Positions 51,341 to 61,231 of a DNA stretch of 64,000 nucleotides are shown here, in pieces. How positions within the stretch are numbered: the stretch's first letter is position 1; each line of letters opens with the position of its first letter. The translations under genes were made by a program, and so were the position numbers. Location: positions 1 through 64,000 of the forward strand of contig CAYSKJ010000001.1 of the NCBI GenBank assembly GCA_964431655.1. Reading direction: 5' to 3'. The notes beneath the pieces are model-generated. The model ran no database searches. It was not told where the DNA came from and saw nothing but the letters and a program-made list of their open reading frames with translations. The stretch comes from CAYMEV01 sp964431655 [NCBI: uncultured bacterium] (GTDB lineage Bacteria > CAYMEV01).

Positions 51341-52586
51341 AGTCCTAATAGTCGATGATTCAGAAATTATCCGGAAACAGCTCAGGGCATTTCTGGAGAC
51401 GAAGAAGCGCTATGAGGTTCAGGAGGCTTCAGACGGCCTGGAAGCAATACAAAAGCTGAAGGCTGACCCTGATTTTGACATCATTGCCCTTGATGTCGAG
51501 ATGCCGCGTCTTAACGGGCTGGAAACCCTCAGGGGAATATCTTCCATGGATCTGGATGCTGTGTGTATCATGATAACATCAAGGAGTGACTTTAATACCG
51601 TAATACAGGCCGTACGTCAAGGAGCCTATGATTATGTTACAAAACCCATTGATTTTGAAAACCTCCTTCTTGTAATTGATCGCGCCCTGGAGAAAAGGGC
51701 TCTGGAAAAGGAGAACAAGAGGCTGATTGATGATCTGCAGAAGATGAACAGCAATCTTACCCAGCTGGTAAGGCAGAGAACAAAACATCTTGCAGAAGCG
51801 GAACAGAAGGCCAGAACCTATGCCAACCAGCTTGAAAAGGCCTATGAAGAGCTTAAAAGCCTTGATAAAATGAAGGGCGATTTTATTTCCCTTGCCTCCC
51901 ACGAGCTCCGGACGCCTCTTGTTCTTATCAAGGGCTACAGCGAGATACTTCTAAGGAAAAGATACGGGCATATGTCGGAGCAGGTAGAGAATGCCCTGAA
52001 GATACAGAGCGAGAATATAGAAAAACTCAGTGAGATAATAAATGAAATATTAATGATAAATAACCTTGAGATTCTCGAGAATATCTACAAAGAAGAAAAT
52101 ATTGACATTAATCCGGTCCTTGTGGAGGCCTATGAGTCATTAAAGGAATTTATAAATCTCCGCAATCAGGTCTTCAAGTCCGAGATCAGTGAAATCCCCC
52201 TTATTGTAAAAGGCAATAATAAACTGCTTTTTTATGCTGTCCATAACCTTCTTATCAATGCCATCAAATTTACCCCCGATGGCGGTGTAATAGTATTAAG
52301 AAGCGCAATGAAGAATTCAGAAAGCCCTTCCAAAGCCCTGATATCTGTCTCTGATACAGGCATAGGCATCCCCCAGGAATCTCTGGAAAAAATATTTACC
52401 CCTTTTTACGAAGTAAAGGATATTAAGTACCACAGCTCAGGAAAATTTCAGTTCCTTTCCGGAGGGCTCGGAGTAGGACTGTCTATAGCAAAAAACATTG
52501 TAAACCAGCATTCAGGCAGGATTGCTGTAGAAAGCTCCCTGGGAAAGGGAAGTACCTTCTATATCACCCTTCCCCTCGTGAAATAA
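51333..52586 (+). CDS. Response regulator receiver - histidine kinase fusion
   Basis: A 417-residue cytoplasmic protein without membrane helices. A CheY-like receiver (1-125) has the phospho-Asp in IIALDVEMPRLNGL and KPIDFENL as the Lys motif. A coiled coil (130-185) connects to a HisKA domain with SHELRTPLVLIKGYSEIL (His about 190) and a HATPase with HNLLINAIKFTPDGG, SDTGIGIP and GGLGVGLSIAKNIV. It receives and passes phosphate inside the cytoplasm. No output partner is adjacent. It overlaps rluD by 8 bases. Confidence 0.93.
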   Translation: MVRVLIVDDSEIIRKQLRAFLETKKRYEVQEASDGLEAIQKLKADPDFDIIALDVEMPRLNGLETLRGISSMDLDAVCIMITSRSDFNTVIQAVRQGAYDYVTKPIDFENLLLVIDRALEKRALEKENKRLIDDLQKMNSNLTQLVRQRTKHLAEAEQKARTYANQLEKAYEELKSLDKMKGDFISLASHELRTPLVLIKGYSEILLRKRYGHMSEQVENALKIQSENIEKLSEIINEILMINNLEILENIYKEENIDINPVLVEAYESLKEFINLRNQVFKSEISEIPLIVKGNNKLLFYAVHNLLINAIKFTPDGGVIVLRSAMKNSESPSKALISVSDTGIGIPQESLEKIFTPFYEVKDIKYHSSGKFQFLSGGLGVGLSIAKNIVNQHSGRIAVESSLGKGSTFYITLPLVK

Positions 52587-52683
52587 CCCCTTTTCCCGCA
52601 GGGAACACCTCTGATAAATATTGACAACAGGTCCAATCAAAATAGGATTAGACTGTAGCTTCAATATAAAAGGGTGTCATCCT

Positions 52684-55600
52684 ATGTACGCAGGCATCGA
52701 TGCAGGTTCGCTGTCATTCAAAATTGTCCTGGCTGAAGATGAGGGGCTCCTGAGAAAAACGGTTTATCATGAAGGAGAGCCCCTAAAAGCATTCAATAGT
52801 ATTCTTGAGCAATTCAGGCTGGATAACGCAGTCATTACCGGCAGATATGGCGCGCTTATTTCCGGCAGGTACAGAATACCTTCCGCTGACCCTGTCAGAG
52901 CCCTGCTTTACAACCAGCAGTCCAGTGTAAGCCGGATTGTGGATATCGGTGCATCCAGACTCTCCATGATAGAGCTTAAGGGGAAAAAGTTCCACAGGTT
53001 AAATACCAATTCCCTTTGTGCATCAGGAACAGGTGCCTTCCTTGACCAGCAGATGAAACGGATGGGACTGGATTACAGCATGCTGGAAGGCATTGACTTC
53101 ATTGAAGACCCCCCTTCCATTGCAACCCGTTGTGCAGTCTTTGCAAAAAGCGACCTTATACACAGACAGCAGGAGGGTTACCCGGTAAAGATGCTGTGGA
53201 ACGGCCTGGTGCGTGGAATGGCTGAATCAGCATTTTCCACCCTTTTCAGGGGGAAAAATATCAGCGGGGACATTCTTCTGATAGGCGGTCTGGCAAACAA
53301 CCGCATATTTGCAGAATACCTTAAAAGGCTCTGCGATCCAGCTTGTCTTGTAGTTCCCCAGTATTCATCCTATTACCAGGCTGAGTCAAACCTCCTTTAC
53401 TGTCAGAATAATAAGGAGCATAAAAAATATTTTTCTATCCCCGGAATTGCAAAAACCCGGGAAAAGCCGCTTTTAATTGAAACAGAAAAAATAGAAGGGC
53501 ATTTCTGGGAAATGGACTGCTACGGCAATGAGGCTGATATATATTCACTTAAAAAGGGACTGAAAGAAGAAGTCTTTATCGGGGTGGATATCGGCTCCAC
53601 CAGCACCAAGCTCGTTGCCGGCGACAGGAATGGAAAGATACTTTTTGGACTTTATAACCGGACCGGGGGCAGGCCTGTTGAAGCTATGAAAAACCTTCTC
53701 AGGGGTATAAAAAGGCTTATTCATGAGTACTCCCTGGAACTTCGGATAAAAGCCATCGGGACCACAGGAAGCGGGAGAAAACTGGTAGGGCATTTTATCG
53801 GAGCCGATATGATAATAAATGAGATTACAGCCCATTTAAAAGGAGCAGTCAAGGAATACCCGCGCATACAGACGATTTTTGAGATAGGAGGCCAGGATTC
53901 CAAGTATATATCGGTTGAGGACGGCTGGATGAAAGATGCCAGTATGAACTATGTATGTGCCGCCGGCACAGGATCTTTCATAGAGGAACAAGCGCTGAAC
54001 CTCGGCCTGAAACTGGAAGATATAGAAAAGCTTTGCAACGGAGTCAGCCCTCCGGTATCCAGCGACCGGTGCACCGTTTTCATGGAGCAGGATGCTGTTC
54101 AGCTTCTTATAAACGGTTTTTCAAAGAGCGAAGTAATGGCCAGCATGCTTTATTCTGTATGCAGGAATTATCTTCACAGGGTTGTGCAGTCAAGACCTGT
54201 CAGGGAACCAGTTCTCTTTCTGGGTGCTACATCGAAAAATAAAGGTCTGGTCAGGGCTTTTGAAAATATCATGCAGAAAAGGGTATATACATCTGTCTAT
54301 GGCCATATAACCGGTGCTATAGGTGTTGCAGAGGCTCTAAGGAAAACCCCCCCCCTTGAAACAAGATTCCGGGGGCTGGGTATCAGCGAAGCCGAAGTGG
54401 ATCTGTCAGAGGCCAACTGCGGGCTGTGTGCCAACAGATGCAGGATTACACATATGAATATGCCTTCCCTGGGCAAGGCCTTGAGCTGGGGCTATATGTG
54501 CGGTAAAGAGCCCGAAGAAACATCAGCCAGGAAAGTTCATGCCCTGAGATATTTAAAAGAGCTTGAATCCTCCACCTTTGATTCAACAGAAAAAAGAAAC
54601 GCCGGGGATGCCGTCTATTACCCCAGAGCCCTGCAGTTCTATTCCCATTATCCCCTGTGGGAGCATTTTTTCAAACAGCTTGGCATCAATATTATACCCT
54701 CCATGCAGTCAGGGGATAAAACAGCCCGGCTGAGCAGGGAGTATGCCATATCCGATTTCTGCTATCCCCTCAAGCTTTCCATCGGCCATGTCGTGAACCT
54801 GGTAAAGGATAATAAAATGCCTGTATTTCTGCCCTGCAATATACAGGATACCCCTAACCCGAAGACCAGGAAGAGCCATTTCTGCCCGATCAGCCAGGGA
54901 CTTCCGTCAATAATAAAAAATACCCTCCAGTACAATAATCTACCGAGTGATTTTCTCTTAAGCCCGGTTGTAGATTTTGAAAAAAGCCTGGAGGAAAACT
55001 CTGAAAGTATCTGCAGAGAGCTTCGCAGGCATTTCAGCTTTTCCCGTAAATCAGTAAAGGAAGCCTTCAGAAAAGCAGTCATATACTATGATAGCATGAT
55101 CTTGAAAAGAATAAAAAGGGGCAGGGAGATTATTACAGAGCATCGTAAAAAGAAAGTCAATAGCCTGGTTCTGCTGGGAAGGCCTTATAATATCTTTGAC
55201 GGGGTTTTGAACCAGAAAATTCCCAGGAGCTTAAGCCGGTTCGGCCTTGATATTATCCCGGGAGATTTCATCCCGGTTGAGCGTTCTGACATAGGACCCG
55301 ATACCTCTGACCTGTACTGGGCCTATAGCCAGCATCTTGCAGCATGTGCAGAATTCATCCGGGATGAGCCGGGGCTTTATCCGGTATACCTGACAAATTT
55401 CAGCTGCGGTCCTGATTCTTTTCTCTTAAGTCTTCTGGAAAAGATTATGGGTAAAAAACCCTTCCTGGTGCTGGAGCTTGATGAGCTCGGAGGTGATGCC
55501 GGCTATATTACAAGGCTGGAAGCCTTCTATGACAGGATAGAGGCCTGCAGGAACAGATCCCCGGAGAAAGAGGAAAAGCCTTCCCTGAAGATTAATCTTT

Positions 55601-56754
55601 GCAGGAGCATAAACGGCCACCGCCTGTTCATACCCCCTATGCACCCCTTTGCCACAAAACTGCTGAGCCATGCCTTCAGGGCCTTTGACATTGAGGCGGT
55701 GGCAATGCTTAAGGAGGATATGCATACCTTTTCCCTGGGCAGGTCTGTTGTAAGGGGTTCTGAATGCATGCCGGCAGCATCCACCATCGGTTCTTTTCTG
55801 CATTATATTGAAAGCTCCAGAGTCAGGGGAAAGGCGAAAAACCTGCTGTTTATGCCCTGCACCTCAGGCCCCTGCAGATTCGGACAGTATGCAAGGCTTC
55901 ATGGCAGTATCATAAGTGACCGTGGTATTGATGCTGAAGTTTTTTCGCCTTCAAGCGAGGATAATTACGGCAGTCTCGGGGGCAGACTGCGTATACACCT
56001 CCTCAAAAGCGTTATAGTTGCAGATGTCCTTACGAAGCTGGGTTGCGCATTAAGGCCATGGGAGACAAAAGGCGGGGAAACGGATGCCATAATAGCAAAA
56101 TATACCGGTCTGCTGGCTGAGGCCTTTGAAAAGAGGGCGGATATATGTAAGCTTCTCAAATCTCTCAGCAGGGATCTTCATTCGGTGAATACGGACAGGA
56201 AAAAGAAAAAGCCTCTTATAGGAATTGTTGGAGAGATATATGTCAGGAATTCCCCCTTTTCCAATAATAATCTCATTGGCAATATAGAGAAAAACGGCGG
56301 GGAGGCATGGCTCTGCTCATCCCTGGAATGGATGTATTATACAGGCTATATATGGCGTCTGGGCCGCAGGACTCTCTGCAGTCTGCTTAAAAACTCTCTT
56401 TCAGCCAGGATCCTGAGTTTCCTGGAACACCGTTACATGAACATATTCAGCGATATGCTTAAGAGCAGAAGGGAACCCGATATAACTCAGATTCTTGATG
56501 CTGGAAAGGAATACATACCTCTGGAGTTTACGGGTGAAGCCATACTGACTATCGGCAGAGGCATTCATTTTATAAAACAGGGAGCCGACATGATAGTGAA
56601 TGTTTCGCCTTTTACATGCATGCCCGGCGCTATAAGCAGTGCTATCTTCAGAAATATATCAAAGATATACAAAGTGCCGGTCATATCGGTCTTTTATGAC
56701 GGAGAGACTGATTTTAACGAACTTTTAAGCACATATATAAATAATATAAATTGA
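52684..56754 (+). CDS. Tandem-ASKHA CoA-dehydratase activase fused to DUF2229/HgdB-like domain
   Basis: A 1356-residue cytoplasmic protein. The start was set at the ATG at 52684 (MYAGIDAGSL); a TTG further upstream is in a non-conserved stretch. Two ASKHA (BcrAD/HgdC) domains are present: about 1-250 with CASGTGAFLDQQMKRMG, and about 300-590 with IGVDIGSTSTKLV, EIGGQDSKYI, CAAGTGSFIEEQ and SDRCTVFMEQD, whose Cys hold the shared [4Fe-4S]. Then CGLCANRCRI and a DUF2229 region, and an HgdB-like part with LLFMPCTSGPCRFGQYA. HgdC-type activases hydrolyse ATP to reduce 2-hydroxyacyl-CoA dehydratases. No dehydratase gene is adjacent. It overlaps lnt by 4 bases. Confidence 0.85.
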   Translation: MYAGIDAGSLSFKIVLAEDEGLLRKTVYHEGEPLKAFNSILEQFRLDNAVITGRYGALISGRYRIPSADPVRALLYNQQSSVSRIVDIGASRLSMIELKGKKFHRLNTNSLCASGTGAFLDQQMKRMGLDYSMLEGIDFIEDPPSIATRCAVFAKSDLIHRQQEGYPVKMLWNGLVRGMAESAFSTLFRGKNISGDILLIGGLANNRIFAEYLKRLCDPACLVVPQYSSYYQAESNLLYCQNNKEHKKYFSIPGIAKTREKPLLIETEKIEGHFWEMDCYGNEADIYSLKKGLKEEVFIGVDIGSTSTKLVAGDRNGKILFGLYNRTGGRPVEAMKNLLRGIKRLIHEYSLELRIKAIGTTGSGRKLVGHFIGADMIINEITAHLKGAVKEYPRIQTIFEIGGQDSKYISVEDGWMKDASMNYVCAAGTGSFIEEQALNLGLKLEDIEKLCNGVSPPVSSDRCTVFMEQDAVQLLINGFSKSEVMASMLYSVCRNYLHRVVQSRPVREPVLFLGATSKNKGLVRAFENIMQKRVYTSVYGHITGAIGVAEALRKTPPLETRFRGLGISEAEVDLSEANCGLCANRCRITHMNMPSLGKALSWGYMCGKEPEETSARKVHALRYLKELESSTFDSTEKRNAGDAVYYPRALQFYSHYPLWEHFFKQLGINIIPSMQSGDKTARLSREYAISDFCYPLKLSIGHVVNLVKDNKMPVFLPCNIQDTPNPKTRKSHFCPISQGLPSIIKNTLQYNNLPSDFLLSPVVDFEKSLEENSESICRELRRHFSFSRKSVKEAFRKAVIYYDSMILKRIKRGREIITEHRKKKVNSLVLLGRPYNIFDGVLNQKIPRSLSRFGLDIIPGDFIPVERSDIGPDTSDLYWAYSQHLAACAEFIRDEPGLYPVYLTNFSCGPDSFLLSLLEKIMGKKPFLVLELDELGGDAGYITRLEAFYDRIEACRNRSPEKEEKPSLKINLCRSINGHRLFIPPMHPFATKLLSHAFRAFDIEAVAMLKEDMHTFSLGRSVVRGSECMPAASTIGSFLHYIESSRVRGKAKNLLFMPCTSGPCRFGQYARLHGSIISDRGIDAEVFSPSSEDNYGSLGGRLRIHLLKSVIVADVLTKLGCALRPWETKGGETDAIIAKYTGLLAEAFEKRADICKLLKSLSRDLHSVNTDRKKKKPLIGIVGEIYVRNSPFSNNNLIGNIEKNGGEAWLCSSLEWMYYTGYIWRLGRRTLCSLLKNSLSARILSFLEHRYMNIFSDMLKSRREPDITQILDAGKEYIPLEFTGEAILTIGRGIHFIKQGADMIVNVSPFTCMPGAISSAIFRNISKIYKVPVISVFYDGETDFNELLSTYINNIN

Positions 56755-58274
56755 AAGCAATGAACAGGGAATATATAAGGTATTTTATTTTAGCCCTTTC
56801 GGGAATCCTCATGGGATTGTCCAGGGATAATGCATGGCTCTTTGTGTTTTCACTTTTTGCACTCCTGCCCCTCATCTATTATACCGTTTTGTCAAAAAGC
56901 GCCTTTTCTGCTTTTATTTCGGGTATTTTCTATGGTTTTTCCTACAATATGTTCTGTATATACTGGATAATCAATACCATGGTGAATTATGGCGGTCTCA
57001 GCATGATGGAGGCTGTTTTTGTCCTGATTCTCCTGTGCATCTATTTAGCCCTGTTCTGGGGTGTTTTTGCCATGCTGATACATCATGCCTCAAAAAGGGG
57101 TATTTCCATTTTCATTCTGCCTGGTGCCTGGGTACTGCTGGAATATGTCATATCCTTTCTTTTTACCGGGTTTCCCTGGACACTTCTGGGCTACAACTGG
57201 GGCAGAAGCCTTTTATTCATACAGCTTCTTGATATAGGGGGAGTATATATGCTTTCCTTTTTGCTGGTTTTTATAAATGTGCTTCTATTCCGTATATGGA
57301 TGGAAGGGTCTAAAAGGAGGGATATTGCCTTATTAATCATGACTGTATCCCTTATTTCATGCTACGGTTTTTCCAGGCTCACGTATTTCGGGCGTGCCGA
57401 ACCAGCAGATACCAAGACCATTGCCATGATACAGACCAATATAGACCAGGGTGAGAAGATGGACCGTAGAAAAAGGTTCGAGATACTGGACGGCATGCTT
57501 GCTTATCTGGAGAGATTTGTCACACTGGAAACTGACCTTATTGTATATCCGGAGACAGCATTCAATATAAATATCAGAGATACCGGTTACTTTTATAACC
57601 TAATAAACTGGGCCCGGGATAACAGCAAACCGGTTCTTGCCGGAACCATCGATTACAGGTCGGAGGGCGGCAATATCCTTTATTTCAATGCAAGCATGTT
57701 TACTGAAAAAGGCAACTACAGTTTTTATCACAAAATCCACCTGGTACCCTTCGGTGAATACCTGCCCCTGGCAAACCTTCCCATAATAAAGAATTTAAGG
57801 AATATTGTACCCTCAGACACGGACAGGGGCAGGGACAGGACAATATTCTGCGACAGCTCCGGTTTCTGTTTCATAACACCCATATGTTTCGAGATTATAT
57901 TTCCTGAAGAAGTTGCAGGCTGGGCCTCTGATAATGCCGATGCCATTATTACACTGACTAATGACGCATGGTTCGGCAGGACCAAGGCATCCCTGCAGCA
58001 TTTTGACAAGGTCATCTTCAGGGCAGTGGAAAACCGAAGGCCTTCCCTGATGCTTGCCAATACCGGTGTTTCCGGTTTCGTTGATATTACGGGCAGGCCC
58101 TACAGCATGACAGGTTTGTTTTCTGAAGAAATAGTCGTTGATAGAATGCATCTTTATGAAAAAAGTAAAACCTTATGGAATATCATTTATAAATACAATA
58201 TACTTTTTTACATAGTACTGACTTTATTGCCTGCTTATGTAAAAAAGCCGGGGGAGACTCAGAATGAGATATAA
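56751..58274 (+). CDS. lnt: Apolipoprotein N-acyltransferase
   Basis: A 507-residue polytopic membrane enzyme that adds the third acyl chain to lipoproteins, found only in diderms and some actinobacteria. The nitrilase-like catalytic half has YPETAF (Glu about 268), YHKIHLVPFGEYLP (Lys) and PICFEIIFPE (Cys). Six to eight N-terminal helices precede it. The start is TTG in a TTGA overlap with the previous stop; an ATG at 56760 would shorten it by three residues. Together with lgt and lspA it completes lipoprotein maturation within 9.2 kb. It overlaps the ATPase gene by 11 bases. Confidence 0.9.
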   Translation: MKAMNREYIRYFILALSGILMGLSRDNAWLFVFSLFALLPLIYYTVLSKSAFSAFISGIFYGFSYNMFCIYWIINTMVNYGGLSMMEAVFVLILLCIYLALFWGVFAMLIHHASKRGISIFILPGAWVLLEYVISFLFTGFPWTLLGYNWGRSLLFIQLLDIGGVYMLSFLLVFINVLLFRIWMEGSKRRDIALLIMTVSLISCYGFSRLTYFGRAEPADTKTIAMIQTNIDQGEKMDRRKRFEILDGMLAYLERFVTLETDLIVYPETAFNINIRDTGYFYNLINWARDNSKPVLAGTIDYRSEGGNILYFNASMFTEKGNYSFYHKIHLVPFGEYLPLANLPIIKNLRNIVPSDTDRGRDRTIFCDSSGFCFITPICFEIIFPEEVAGWASDNADAIITLTNDAWFGRTKASLQHFDKVIFRAVENRRPSLMLANTGVSGFVDITGRPYSMTGLFSEEIVVDRMHLYEKSKTLWNIIYKYNILFYIVLTLLPAYVKKPGETQNEI

Positions 58275-61005
58275 AGACGGTATAGAAAGGGAAAATCTGA
58301 AGCTGGAAGGCATCCAGGCAGTAGCATGGCACAGTATCGGAACAGAAAAGGCATACAGCAAGCTATATACAGACCCGAACGGCCTTGAGGAAAAAGAAGC
58401 AGGCATCAGGCTTGACGAGTTCGGTGAAAACTCTCTCCCGCCAAAAGAACCTCCTTCAATGACTGAAATATTCCTGCATCAATTTAAAAGCCCGCTAATT
58501 TATATACTCATCTTTGCAGGTTTTATTGCTTTGCTTATAAATGAAATAACCGATGCGGCCTTTATATTAGGTATAATTATGCTTAACAGTGTCCTGGGAA
58601 CCTACCAGGAGTATAATGCCGAGAAAAGCGCCGCTTCCCTTCAAAATATGATTAAATTGCAGGCAAAGGTAAGAAGAAACGGGCGCGAGCAGACCATATC
58701 ATCCAGGGATATTGTTCCGGGCGATATAGTTATGCTGGAATCGGGAGACAGGGTTCCTGCTGATATGCTGCTGACAGAAAATAATAATATCTCTGTGGAT
58801 GAATCCTTCCTCACCGGAGAAAGCAGGCCGGTCTTAAAGACTTCAGGTGCACTGGATAAGGATACCCCGCTGGCTGACAGGCTTAATGTCCTGTATGCCG
58901 GTTCAACTGTGGTCTCAGGCAGAGGTACGGGTATTGTCTATAAAACAGGCCTGAATACGGAGGTCGGGCAGATCGCAAGTTCCGTAAACCTTTCTGAACC
59001 GGCCAAGCCGCCGCTGGTCATACGCATGGAAAAATTCAGCAGGAATATCTCTTTTGCTGTTATCGGGGCATGCCTGATTCTTTCAGTTATTGCTGTCAGC
59101 AGGAATATGCCCTTTGCCGATATTGTTTTCATGGCAGTGGCCCTTGCTGTATCTGCCATACCTGAGGGTTTGCCTGTTGCCCTTACTGTAGCACTGTCTA
59201 TAGGAACAAAAAGGATGGCTGACAGGAATGTTATTGTAAGAAAGCTCACAGCAGTCGAGGGACTTGGAAGCTGTACCTACATAGCGTCGGACAAGACGGG
59301 AACCCTTACCCTTAATAAACAGCTGGTGAGAATAGCGGTTCTGCCCGATGAAAAGGCCTTCACCATAACAGGGGATGAAATATCCGGGGAAGGTGAGATA
59401 CTTGGGGAAGACAGCCTTAAGCCCGATGCCCGGGAAAGCAGTCTGATACTGCGTATTGCCGAAGCTGTATCCGTAACAAATGAAGCATCCCTTTATAAAA
59501 AGGAAGGAAACTGGGCTTACAGCGGTGATGCTGTGGATGCGGCCCTCCTTGCTTTCTCAGTAAAAGCAGGCCTTGAACCCGATAAAATTAAACGGGGTAT
59601 AAAAATTATCAGCGATATACCTTATGAGAGTGAAAACCGCCTGTCTGCAACTCTTTATTCCAGGGACGGCAGGGTATATACTGCGGTAAAGGGGGCCTCA
59701 GAGGCTGTTATTCCCTTTTGTGAGCAGATAATCGATAAAAATGGCAAGCGGAGCATAGAGAGGGATAAAATGATGGGCATAGCTGATAATCTTGCCTCAG
59801 AAGGATACAGGGTGCTTGCGGTGGCCTATTCCGAACATGGACCTGAAGAAAGGGATATGGATTTCAATATAAGAAATCTGGGCAGATTGACCCTTGCCGG
59901 TTTTATCGGCATGATTGACCCTCTTAGATCTGATGCTGCCCAGGCAGTAATGGAGGCATATGGGGCAGGGGTTATTGTATCCATGGTAACAGGTGACCAT
60001 CCTGCCACAGCCCTTGCCATTGCCAAAAAAATCGGCATAGCTGACAATTACAAAGATGTGGTGACCGGAGCAGAGCTTGACAGAATAGGCCCTCCAGAAG
60101 TACCGGAATTTTTTGAAAGGGTAAAGCATGCCAGGGTTTTTGCAAGGGTCACTCCGATGCAGAAGCTTGAGATAGTGGAAGCACTGCTTAGACTCGGGCA
60201 TTTTGTTGCTGTTACCGGAGACGGGATAAACGATGCCCCTGCATTGAAAAGGGCCAGCATTGGCGTAGCCATGGGCAGCGGAACGGATGTTACCAAAGAG
60301 ACTGCTTCCATAATCATTACCGATGATAAGTTCTCATCCATAGTATCGGGCATTGAAGAAGGAAGGATTGCCTATGACAATGTCAGGAAAGTAATTTACC
60401 TTCTCCTCTCCACCGGTACTGCCGAAATCCTTTTATTTATACTTGCCATGATATTCAATCATCCTTTGCCCCTGCTTGCTGTCCAGATACTCTGGCTAAA
60501 CCTGGTAACCAACGGTATACAGGATATTGCCCTTGCCTTTGAAAAGGGAGAGAAGGATATAATGCTGAGGAAGCCAAAGAGGCCGGATGAAGGCATATTT
60601 AACATCCCGATGATAAAGCAGGTACTGATATCAGGTTTTTCAATGGGGTTTATTGCTTTTTTCGCCTGGGACTATTTTTTAAGAACCGGGTATAATGAGG
60701 CCTACAGCCGCAGTCTTGTCCTTATGCTCATGGTTCTCATGCAGAACATTCACCTGTTTAACTGCCGCTCTGAAAGCAACTCTGCCTTCAGGGTTCCTCT
60801 GAGCAATAATTATATTCTGCTGGCAGGCCTGCTTGCGGCCCAGACAATACATGTCCTCTCTACAAGGATTCCTTTCATGCAGAACCTGCTCGGGATTGAA
60901 GCCATTAGATTCTATGAATGGCTGAACCTTCTCCTGCTCAGTTTTTTACTTCTTGCTATTATGGAGCTTTACAAGCTTGCAGATCATATTATCAAAAAAG
61001 CTTGA
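58264..61005 (+). CDS. P-type cation ATPase (Ca2+/Mn2+ PMR1-like)
   Basis: A 913-residue P2-type ATPase. The phosphorylation site is SDKTGTLTLNK (Asp343), after the AIPEGLPVALTVAL metal-site helix; the actuator has DESFLTGESRPV, and the hinge has VAVTGDGINDAPALKRASIGVAMG. About ten helices are predicted. The Glu in PEGL and Asn/Asp in LWLNLVTNGIQD fit Ca2+ or Na+/K+ type sites; Ca2+ export is most likely. The start overlaps lnt by 11 bases, and the ribosome binding site is GGGGGAG. Confidence 0.88.
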   Translation: MRYKDGIERENLKLEGIQAVAWHSIGTEKAYSKLYTDPNGLEEKEAGIRLDEFGENSLPPKEPPSMTEIFLHQFKSPLIYILIFAGFIALLINEITDAAFILGIIMLNSVLGTYQEYNAEKSAASLQNMIKLQAKVRRNGREQTISSRDIVPGDIVMLESGDRVPADMLLTENNNISVDESFLTGESRPVLKTSGALDKDTPLADRLNVLYAGSTVVSGRGTGIVYKTGLNTEVGQIASSVNLSEPAKPPLVIRMEKFSRNISFAVIGACLILSVIAVSRNMPFADIVFMAVALAVSAIPEGLPVALTVALSIGTKRMADRNVIVRKLTAVEGLGSCTYIASDKTGTLTLNKQLVRIAVLPDEKAFTITGDEISGEGEILGEDSLKPDARESSLILRIAEAVSVTNEASLYKKEGNWAYSGDAVDAALLAFSVKAGLEPDKIKRGIKIISDIPYESENRLSATLYSRDGRVYTAVKGASEAVIPFCEQIIDKNGKRSIERDKMMGIADNLASEGYRVLAVAYSEHGPEERDMDFNIRNLGRLTLAGFIGMIDPLRSDAAQAVMEAYGAGVIVSMVTGDHPATALAIAKKIGIADNYKDVVTGAELDRIGPPEVPEFFERVKHARVFARVTPMQKLEIVEALLRLGHFVAVTGDGINDAPALKRASIGVAMGSGTDVTKETASIIITDDKFSSIVSGIEEGRIAYDNVRKVIYLLLSTGTAEILLFILAMIFNHPLPLLAVQILWLNLVTNGIQDIALAFEKGEKDIMLRKPKRPDEGIFNIPMIKQVLISGFSMGFIAFFAWDYFLRTGYNEAYSRSLVLMLMVLMQNIHLFNCRSESNSAFRVPLSNNYILLAGLLAAQTIHVLSTRIPFMQNLLGIEAIRFYEWLNLLLLSFLLLAIMELYKLADHIIKKA

Positions 61006-61231
61006 TGAAAATTGGAATATATGTTAATATATAATCAAGTTTGGATTTTTTTCAGTTTTGGTAAGTGGTTTTTACAGGCATAATACCTGGTTTAATGGTT
61101 ATTTTATTATATTTTGGGTGATTTATATTCCGGGAGTAATTTCTTGAAATCTCCCCAGAACCTTTCATCCAATTAATTTAATCAAAAGAATCCACCTGCC
61201 CAGATTAAAAATTATGGAGGTGAAGAAACTG

